A stretch of 64,000 nt of DNA from Phyllostachys edulis (lineage: Eukaryota; Streptophyta; Magnoliopsida; Poales; Poaceae). The stretch is taken from NCBI GenBank assembly GCA_036346405.1, contig CM070548.1, positions 72,449,739 through 72,513,738 on the forward strand, given 5' to 3'. Every line of letters starts with the position of its first letter. Position 1 is the first letter of the stretch. Made by a program: the position numbers and the translations under genes. The notes under the pieces were generated by a model. It saw only the letters and a program-made list of their open reading frames with translations, had not been told where the DNA came from and ran no database searches. Below, in pieces: positions 55,481 to 64,000 of the stretch.

Positions 55481-57660
55481 GGCTGAGATATGCATCTCAT
55501 CAACACTCTGTGAGATCCTCGCTTATACAAGGTACGCTCAATAAGAGTGTATGATTTGGCTTTTCGTGCTATATGATCACCTCTACATCATCTTCTCGAA
55601 TTATGTCATGTCAAGATAATTGTAGATCGATGTCATCCGCCTCTACCTTGATCGTGAAATACCAACCGTCAACGACTGCGGAGCATCCATGTTCTCACGA
55701 TCGGTATGTACGACCGTAAGGAATCATGCATGATCTCGGAAGGCTCAACCACCGAGGGCTAATCGAGTTGCTCGAGAAAAACTCCAAAGGGACGGTTGTC
55801 CTCATGGAGGCCATCCGTGTTAATCGGTCCGCTAGAAAGTTTTCCTTTCTAGGAATATGCCGGATCCGAAACCGAAGAAGTGCTTTTCGAGTTTCCGCAT
55901 TCCGCCAGATAAGATGACATCTTGGTACTCGAGCATTGATACTCTTTCCCTACTTGATTCGCTACTAGTTGAGAATCACCTTTCACTAGTAATCATGAAT
56001 CCCGAGTGAACGGGTCGCCGAGTCCCGCCAAGAACCTTCATATTCTCGCCATGTTGTTTGTGACAGAAAATTTAACTAGATGGCGTACTTGATGTGTTCG
56101 CCAGTAGGGGATATCAAGACAACTCCAGCCCCCGAGCCTTTTAGCATCAAGGAGCCATCAAAATACATTGTCCACTCATCGTGGTGTTCATACTCGGCCC
56201 CTTGAGTGGGTTTAGGGTTTGTCCATTTGGCAATGAATTCTGTTATTGCCTAGGACTTGATTGTTGTTCGTGAGATGAAATGGAGGTCGAACGCCCCTAG
56301 CTCAACCGCCCATTTTGCTATTCGTCCTGATGATTCCCTGTTTCCAAGGACTTGACCAAGGGGATACCCGGTTGGTACGACCACTTTGTGGACCTGAAAG
56401 TAGAGCCTTAGCTTCCTTGAAGACATAAGGAGACCATAGAGCAACTTTTGCACCTATGGGTATCTTTCCTTTGGTCCATATAAGACTTCGCTTACATAAT
56501 AAACAGGTCGTTGGATGTTATTCCTTTCTACGACCAGTACACCGCTAACTCGCCCGTGGTGTTGCCGCCACGTAAATTAGCAATGTTTCCTATCTCTGAG
56601 AGACTAAAATCGGGGTTTCAGAAGGTACTTTTAAGTTCTTCAAAGGCATCGTTTGCCTCTTTAGTCCACTCGAAACTTCCATGTTTCAAGAAGCTTAAAG
56701 AAAGGTAATCCTTTTGCCCTAACCTTGCTATGAATGACTTAGCTGCTATATACCGTTAGTTTTGGACCTCCTTCTTCGTGGTGGTGGGGCGTTATTTTAC
56801 CGGATTTGCTTCAATACCTCTCACGAGACTAGGAAACCGAGCGCTTTTTCAGCAGTAAACTCCAACACACATTTTTCCGATTCAACTTGAGGTTATGTAT
56901 TCTCGTTGTTGAAAGTTTCTTGTAAGTCAGAACGTGATCGCTAGCGCTGGTGCTCTTTACGACCGGATCATCAACGAGGCTTCTAGATTCCTAACCTATT
57001 TGTGGACTAAAGGTTTTTGCATCAACCTTTGAAAAGTTGCACCGCTTTTTTAGACCAAATGACATCTTAACATAGCAAGAAGTGCCACATAGGGTGATGA
57101 AGGAAGTTTTCTTCATCTTTTTACACATATTAATCTGATGGTACCTCGAATACGCATTTAAAAACCGAGTAACTCACACCCGTAAGTGGAATCTACAAGT
57201 TGGTCAATGCGGAAGGGAAAAATCATCCTTCTGACATGCTTTATTAAGATCTCAGAAGTCGATACGCATTCGCCATTTCCCATTATTCTTTCGAACCATC
57301 ATAGGATTGGCGAGCCATTGAGGGTGGTCGACTTCACGAATAAACCCAGCCTCGAGGAGTTTGTCAATCTCTGACTGGATTGCTTCCTTTCAATCAGGTG
57401 CAAAACGACGCAGCTTCTGCTTGATCGGTTTTTTGTCAGGCTGGAGAGCTAGCCTATGCTCGATCACCTCCCGGGGGACTCCAGGAATATCGGACGCTTG
57501 CCAGGCGAACACGTCCTGATTTTCTCGGAGGAAGGAGACGAGCGACTCTTCCTATTTGGGGTCGAGTCTTGCCCCGACCAGAATCTTGCGGGTAGATGAG
57601 TCAGTGTTTTTTGATCCAGGTGGCGACTTGGCGCTGTCCAGAGAAGCGCCTTTGTCGAGT
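55481..57660 (-). pseudogene. Tat element RT-RNase H remnant
   Basis: The minus strand includes EIDKLLEAGFIREVDHPQWLAN and GKWRMRIDF near 57250-57390 (RT start). The RT palm region is badly broken. The connection domain is LLYGLLMSSRKLRLYFQVHKV near 56400. RNase H gives MYFDGSLMLKGSGAGVVLI near 56150, with the catalytic Asp in FDGS. Frame changes are numerous. Confidence 0.75.
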
Positions 57661-57664
57661 GGTA

Positions 57665-58312
57665 CTACCTTATCTGGTCGGAAGGCTTGGGTGTCATCTT
57701 CGGCCTCGAGTGCTTGACCTGCATGGTAGATGGATTAGTCTCTCTGGTCGGAAGTTCATCGACCAGTTCAAAGGATTTCCGATCACACACATAAGCCATT
57801 TTCTGATCTCCTCGAATTGTGATGACTCCCTTTAGTCCCGGCATTTTCAAACTTTGATAACCATAATGCGTGGCTACCAACAATTTTGCTAAGGCTGGTC
57901 GACTAAGGATTTCGTTGTATGCGGATTTAAAGTTTACCACATCGAACAGAATCTTTTCTGTTCGGAAGTTATCAGGCCTTCCAAACGTAACCGGTAGGGA
58001 AACTTGTCCTATCGGTTTAGCGGTGGAGCTAGGAACTATGCCATGAAAAGCATATTTCACTGGTTTCACCTTTGACATGGGGACCTGCATTTCTTCTAAA
58101 GCTCCCGTAAATAATATATTCAAAGAGCTACCTCCATCTATTAAGACTCGATTAACCCTACAATTATTAACAGCTTGGTTCAACAACAATAGGAACCTAC
58201 CGGTCGAGTCGAAGGATGGGGCGTCTTCTTCTTTCAAGGAGATTACTGTGTCCGACCACTTTGATGGTTTGATGATAGTCGGATATTCGACGAGGTTGAC
58301 CTCCCGCTCCAT
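57665..58312 (-). pseudogene. Tat element protease region (open 215 codons)
   Basis: The longest surviving coding stretch of the element. It contains NRVLIDGGSSLNILFTGAL, with the DGG-type aspartic protease site of this lineage. PIGQVSLPVTFG and VNFKSAYNEILSRPALAKL (flap and C-terminal region) follow. The preceding frame FDSTGRFLLLLNQAVNN links it to gag. It is open by itself but lies in a broken polyprotein. Confidence 0.85.
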
Positions 58313-60689
58313 GGCCTTCAGATGACGCTTCGACTCGTATGAAGAAGATCATCCAAAGATCATGTTGACCATGTGTTGGGGATCCTGGTACTCCATCTCT
58401 TCATCGCCATCCTTGTCCTCTTTGGAACTCGTTTCTTCGGGTTCCTGTATTGCGGGAAATGATCATTTACCTGCATAATAATCCTCCAATTTCTTTTGCC
58501 AGACTCGACAGGTGCGTAGATCATGCCCTGCCTACTGGTGAAGTGGACACCACTTCTTGTTCTTTTGGAATCCTTCGGTCGGAGCTTTTGTTTTATTTCG
58601 ACCGGTGTAGTCCTTCTTACTCTTCGTGAACTTTTCAGGAATCGCTAGGACTTCGTTGTCGTCGGGTCTGCGGTTCTTTTTCTTCTTGAGAGACTTCTTA
58701 TTCTTTTTCTCTAGTTTGTCCAGGCCAGGCTGGGGAATCTTGTCTTTCCGATCAATGGCTTCACACCACTCGATTGCTTGCTAGCGGTGGCATACTTGTC
58801 AGCCATGTCAAAAAGCTCAACGGTTGTTCTTGGAGGGTTCATTGCTATGTCATCTGTAAACCGTCGATTCCTCAGACCTGTTTTAAAAGCCTGAATAACA
58901 GATGACTCTGCGACCTCAGATATAGAATTGCGAACCTGGCTGAACCTCTTGATGTATTAACGTAAAGTCTCATCAGAGCCCTGCCGGATTCGGTGGAGAT
59001 CATCCTCCTTTCCGTATGCATCGACGCATTCTAGAAGTTTGCAATTAAAAGATCACAGAGTTGCTCCTAAGTATAGATTGATCCGACCGTAGGTTTAATA
59101 ACCACGACCGCGCACCCTTCGAGCGGTGGGTAGATAGTTGGCCATCACATTTCATCGCCACCAGCAGCCTCGATGGTGGTGGTATATATTTGGAGAAATT
59201 CAAGGGTTTTGAGTCCCGCTGAACTTGTCAAGTTGGCGGCCGAACCTAAGTTAGGCTAACGCACGCTTTGGAGCCCGCAGAGAAGGCTCGACAACCCGTG
59301 ATTGATTCATGGCGCTTCTCGAAGGTGCCGGATTGTAATCGGTTGGAGACCCGTTCCTAATATTGGAACACCGAACTCCCAGATGCCGATCCGGTCGTGG
59401 ACATTGATATGATGCCTTCGACTGCCTACTTGATTCAGACGATGTCGGAATCGTCAGGTCCAAGCGGTGGTTCTTCTCGACGTGATGAGGGAGTGGCTAC
59501 TTGGAATAGCTTTCGTCCCTCGTGATTCCTTGGTCGGAATCGTCGAGGAGATCTTGGTATCGATTGTTCCCTAGCATGACCATGTTGCCCCCTACTGAGG
59601 GAGGAACGTTGGGACGAAGTCATAGTTTGACTCCCTGAAACCCTTGTTCCCATGACGCTTCGCATGCTGTATAGTCTGTTGGAGAATTTTGGATACTTGG
59701 CCCACGAAGTGTACAAAGCTCGGAGTTTCTACTAAAGTAGGATCGTAATTATTTAACATATCTTGAATGCGCCGCAAGTTTTGTCTGAGCTATCAAGGTC
59801 TTAGGGGTTCATACCGGTCGAGGTGTACGCAGATCTGAACCTTCCCCCGACCTTTGGATTTGTTCTGTCCTATCAGTTACTCTTGGTGGGGCAATGCCAA
59901 AGTAGTTAAGCGATTGACGTCGACCAGCTCCGTTGCCTCCGTGGTTGGTGCCTAATGGCCCGGATCATTTCTAACAACACGTGATGGCGTGGTAGAGTGT
60001 AGGACCGCAGGCATCTTGATTTGCATCTCGATCGATTGACCTTGTGCCTCCAAAGATTGATCTTCCGCTGAGCTTCCATCGTAACTAATGGAGAGCTTTT
60101 CAAGACTTCACGCAAGTTTCCACGACGGAGAAGCGGTCGGTGATGAGCACTTCCGAGGTCTTCACCGATCCGACGAACCGCCGATCAGATATCGAGTCAG
60201 ATTATCCCCACTTGGCCTACGACCACTGGAGATTTCATTGACACCGCCACCGGTGTCGGTTCGCTCGAATTGCCGAAGTCAGTAGGTGAGTATCTTTCAC
60301 CATAATCTCATCGAGAGTATAGAGATTCTCTGATTGTGGTCTTTGAAATTTCGTCACTGCTTCACGGCCGGAAAGACCAGGCTTGAGGAGGTCCCCTGAC
60401 ATTCCGAGCTGATCGGAATGGCTGGTTCCTCTGGCTACGCCACTAGTTGTGGTGGCGCATCCTCGTCCATCCGATCGACCTCACTAACGTTGGCGACGTG
60501 TGAGCCAGGGGAGGAGGAAGATGAGGACGACATGCCATTTTCTTCCATGGCATGGATGCATCTTTCCAAGTCGAGGTCGGCGTAGTCCACCAAGTCGAAC
60601 CAATTCTCCTCATTCCAAACCCTGGGCATAGTCGCATCAGCGATTACGGGGAATGAGTGAGGATTTGATGAGCGGACAGTTTTCTTCAA
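58313..60689 (-). pseudogene. Tat element gag remnant
   Basis: The minus-strand gag region begins near 60689. Acidic and serine-rich segments follow (MEENGMSSSSSSSPGSH). The gag core can be followed in pieces around 58780-59200 (LKTLEFLQIYTTTIEAAGG). A basic region leads to the protease. Stops and shifts occur every few dozen codons. Confidence 0.6.
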
Positions 60690-60705
60690 GAAACTTGCGT
60701 CTTTT

Positions 60706-60723
60706 TCCCCATGGACGGCGCCA
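60706..60723 (-). other. Tat element primer binding site
   Basis: The minus strand reads TGGCGCCGTCCATGGGGA two bases inside the 5' LTR. It resembles the tRNA-Asp complement TGGCGCCGTTGCCGGGGA with four differences. Confidence 0.75.
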
Positions 60724-60725
60724 GC

Positions 60726-61395
60726 TGTCGACGATCGAGTCGTCGATCTTATGAAATAAAAGAGAAAAATGATGTGAAGTATCTTGGGATAGAATGGGGG
60801 CCGCTCTTTATTGATATGAACTGTATTTACAAGACCTGACTAGGGACTACCCCTAAATACACTGAATGTGAGGAATGTTAAACTAAGTAATCAGGCTTAG
60901 AATATGAGTCTAAGACTGAATGCCTTGCTTCTAATTCCACTGCTTAGGCTTCTGTGTTTGTCGTCTCGTGTTCTATTGTTGTTGTTCCCCGTTCCTTTGT
61001 CTTCTGCGCTCCACCCTTAAATAACTTCTGAAGAGGTGGTAGTTACTCCTAGAGAAGGCGTCCTTGGTGAAACGTTACGACTGGTCGGAACTGGTCTGTG
61101 AGATGCTTAACCGTAGGGCAGTTAATTGTCAGTGTCTTAGAATTATATCATCACACGGTTTGAAACATATAACACGTGTTCCATTCATCATACGGTAAGA
61201 AATGCCAGTTCATAGTTTTTCCGAGCAGCTATCTGGTCGGAGCCTAGGCACAAAGCCTTGTCCGACCAAGGTACCCATCGTGTAACCTATGGAATCCTCA
61301 TGACCAGTGAGGTCGTTAGCCTTAGGGGTTACGACCATGAAGATGTATGGTCTTTTATGTATTAAATTAATACATAGAGGTTTTAATCCTCGTCA
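60726..61395 (-). repeat. Tat element 5' LTR (670 bp)
   Basis: TGTCGACGATCGAGTCG...AATCCTCGTCA, partner of 49454-50159, followed by GTGTC. Confidence 0.9.
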
Positions 61396-61400
61396 GTGTC

Positions 61401-61913
61401 ATTTTCCTATAGTTTGGCTTACCGAATTGTTGATAGGCATAGAGCCATTATCATTTAACTGCATTTCAAGATAATCGAAATCTTGATTGTTTATATCCAC
61501 CCTCAGTCTGTTGTCAGTTTCAGCTCGCATTATTTCTTGAGCCATATGTCGATTGCTCTTACTATGTGAGGGGGTGGAGGTGTACAAAGGGTACATATGT
61601 TTGGTTATGTCAGAGAAGCCTAATGAGCACCCAATCTAATTACACTTCTTTTTTAGGACGCCATCAACTACTGTCAAAATTCCAAAACTGACAGGTATAT
61701 TTATTTAATTTTGTAGTGAGAGTGATACAATGTTTTGATGTTTGTATTAGAGATTGCAGATAGATATATATATATTTCAATTTTTGTTTGTTCTTACTGG
61801 TTCTTGGAATCTAGCATAATATTGTAGAACATGCTTTGAATGAGCAACAACGACATCTTGCTTAGTCTATAATCTTTTTCCATGACATGGGTGTTGCCTT
61901 TGTATTTGGCCAT
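61401..61913. other. Interval between Tat element and chromovirus LTR
   Basis: Original target sequence of the Tat insertion. A 65-codon minus-strand frame at 61399-61596 (MAQEIMRAETDNRLRVDINN) looks protein-like, with GGTAAG at its end. It matches nothing I know. An ATATATATATA run lies at 61765-61777. Confidence 0.35.
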
Positions 61914-64000
61914 TGTAACATCCTAATTTTCAGGAGTTTTTGAAATTTTCAAAATAAAAATAAACATTTGAATTTTTCCTAAGTTGTTAAAGCTTAATTT
62001 GAATTTTCATAAATTTAAAACAATTTAATGTGTGTAAATCAAACTTCAATTAAATAAAAATTATTTTATTTGATTTTCTAACTTTTCTTGGAATTCCTTT
62101 TTCCAAGACCCGGTTGTTTTTCTGTGGAGTTCTTTTTATTTCTTTTCAGCTTGCCCGTATTTCAGAGTTCTTTAAAAGCTTAAATTAAATTCCAAAGTGA
62201 AAAACATTTAAATGATTAAATAAAACTTTAATTAAATTCTAAAATTATTTTATTGATTTTATTCAAGTTAGTGTTGTTTCTTGCAACTCGGTTCTGCTTT
62301 TATTTATTTTCTGCCTTCCAAAAAATTATTTTATTTGTTTTAAATTTTAATTTATATTATTTAATTTAAATTGGTGGTCTATTTTGAAGCTTTAAAAATT
62401 AAAATATTCATTTTTATTTTATCGGTTTAATTTAAAGCTTAAATTAATTTTATGAAGGAAAAACATTATACTTGGTTAAAATAAACTTCAAAAAAACTCA
62501 AAACTATTTTATTTGATCTATTCAAGTTCCAAAGTATTTTATAAAATTTTCTCGCGATGTTCTACGTCGTGCTCCCTTCCTTTTCTCAGAAGCATCGCTG
62601 GTTCACCGGCGCCACTATCCCCACATTTGCCTTTTTGTGCACCGCCGCCGCGCCGAACCTCCGCCGACGATGCCACCACCACCATTGGGTCCGTCTCGCT
62701 CCTGGGATTCTATTTTGCTAGTTTGCCGGCTGCCCCTCCCTTTCCCTCACCGGCGCCATCATTTTTGCCCGAGCCTGCACTGTTTATGTCTGCTGATTTT
62801 CTGTATTTCATGTGAAGGCAAACTTCCAGATATTCGTTCTCCTTCATACGAAATCCGATTCCGTCGATTCTTGGTTCTAAATTCATCTAAATTTAGCCTC
62901 TTCCTATCGCTACTAATTTGGTAATTTTTAGATTTTATTTAGATTTGTTGTATTTATTTTGTTCTTTTCGCGCGTGTAGATTCCGATGTTTCCGAAGAAT
63001 TCCTAGAACCGCCTGCCGAAGCACTCCAAACCTTCAACGAAGGCAAGTCGTAGACCTTTGATCATGTCGTACCTAATTTATAAAATTATATTGTTTGATA
63101 CAAACATGCATGGCTAGTTGTATAAAAATGGTTTCGGGAATAGTTAATTACCTAATTGCCATTATGCCTCCTTAATTGATAACTTGTGAATGACATGTAC
63201 CCTTGAATGATATAAATCCTTGGACACCATAGTATGGTTAATTATTAGTTGGACATTATTGTGCTACCAACTTGGGTATCGTTTATGCTTAGCCATGCTA
63301 TAGTTATACATTGGGATTCATGATCACATATTCAAAGAATGATTAAATTTGACTAAAGGAAATATGGAATTGTGACGCGGCCACTATTATTAAAAGTGGT
63401 TGTGCCATGGCAAGGGTTGCCATTTGGTCGTGTTGAACCTAAAATGATTTCATACTCAGGCGAATGATCGTGCAGTAAAGGAGGAGAATTTTGGGATGTG
63501 GTTGCCTGGCCTGAGTAGTCACTAAGGACTTAACTTTGTGCGCCATTGATCTGGGCCATACCGTACCACCACAAGTCTATTTATGGGGTGGACCTGGCCA
63601 AATAATTAGCAATGATTTGAGTCGGTTTTGTTTGGGTTGTTAAGTGGCACAAGAGGGGGCCATGATGGCGAATCCTTAGCAAACAGAACCGAGTCAAGAC
63701 AGAGCTTTGTAAAAGCCTTGTGATAATCGTTTAGTCGCACACCTTCGGAAGTGTGTCAGATGGACAGTACAAACTGATTATCTCTTGTGGGTCAAGCTGT
63801 ACAACCTCTGCAGAGTGTTAAAAACTATTCGAATAGTCGTGTCCCTAGTTGTGGACAATGCTTGATGATTTCACACAAGGGGGTAGATTTTCATAAAATA
63901 TTGGTATGGTTTGGTTGGGAAGCGATCTGGATGTTGGTTGATGGTTGGGAAGTGAACAGTATGTTCACTAGTTGTTTCAAAGAAACTTGTTTACTTATGT
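61914..64000 (+). repeat. Chromovirus LTR, plus strand, running off the window
   Basis: Begins TGTAACATCCTAATTTTC, then an AT-rich part, a GC-rich block (62560-62780) and GTGTAGATTCCGATG near 62975, which aligns with GTGTAGATTTCGACG in the LTR at 31886. It carries the palindrome pair at 63738-63836 in the orientation opposite to 26722 and 36665. The LTR end is outside the window. Confidence 0.8.
63738..63836. other. Conserved palindrome pair in LTR
   Basis: CACACCTTCGGAAGTGTG (63738-63755) and CTATTCGAATAG (63825-63836), the inverted form of the pairs at 26722 and 36665. Confidence 0.8.

Larger units (their letters stand above)
49454..61395 (-). mobile_element. Gypsy element of the Tat lineage, 11.9 kb
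   Basis: LTRs at 49454-50159 and 60726-61395 are flanked by a perfect GTGTC duplication (49449-49453, 61396-61400). The primer site resembles tRNA-Asp. The minus strand carries gag, protease (IDGGSSLNIL), RT-RNase H and integrase in that order. The plus strand carries an antisense ORF near the 3' LTR, a known feature of Tat-lineage elements. All reading frames are broken. The motif GGTCGGA/TCCGACC is repeated throughout. Confidence 0.9.

Noticed and set aside
61631..61695. Mini-exon candidate flanked by TTTTTTAG and GACAG|GTATAT on the plus strand
   Set aside because: Only about 40 bp, with no neighbouring exon in phase; splice-like strings of this size are common by chance.

Overview
This window looks like gene-poor plant chromatin from a grass, most probably an Oryza-type genome. 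The species call is inference. It rests on chromovirus LTRs primed by initiator tRNA-Met, a SIRE-like Copia, a CACTA element with CACTACTACAAAA termini and GACGGTT subterminal repeats, a very small LTR element resembling the grass SMART/TRIM family, and rice-like GC-rich gene fragments. I found no intact host gene. The only recognisable host gene is a decayed COX6b-like fragment (46803-47148). Nearly everything else is transposable elements, most with several stops or frameshifts.

Layout. 1-1542: unassigned flank with a 31-bp minisatellite. 1614-14428: a tandem segmental duplication. Each copy carries an internally deleted minus-strand Copia element (A1 1548-4189; A2 6129-8702), a TRIM (5200-5480; 9699-9982) and the 3' LTR plus RNase H edge of a larger Copia. 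The second copy was later invaded by a non-autonomous Gypsy-like element with a 703-codon ORF (10004-13044) and by a GC-rich, possibly Mutator-related block (13045-14076).

14153-46666: one outer minus-strand Copia (5-bp target duplication ATTAA on both sides) stretched to 32.5 kb by nested insertions. These are a plus-strand chromovirus (14685-about 34106); inside it a SIRE-like Copia (18714-23755), the left end of a CACTA element (23756-24151) and a minus-strand chromovirus half (24244-30328); then the right part of a CACTA element carrying an intact 167-codon ORF (about 34107-35538), a solo LTR with perfect target duplication GACCC (35922-39008), and another LTR insertion (39860-43959) that itself holds a SIRE-like solo LTR (ending at 43806).

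46803-49453: COX6b pseudogene and unassigned sequence. 49454-61395: a complete but degenerate minus-strand Tat-lineage Gypsy element (target duplication GTGTC) with gag, protease, RT-RNase H and integrase on the minus strand and an antisense, apparently intron-containing ORF on the plus strand. 61914-64000: the 5' part of another chromovirus LTR running off the window.

The elements do not cooperate; the locus is a record of successive insertions, one segmental duplication and at least one large deletion (junction near 24150-24244). The less ordinary signals are a 7-bp motif (GGTCGGA/TCCGACC) present at least 25 times along the Tat element on both strands, clusters of short palindromes in three kinds of LTR, the antisense ORF, and the intact ORF in the CACTA derivative. 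All coordinates and repeat matches were read by eye without alignment software.
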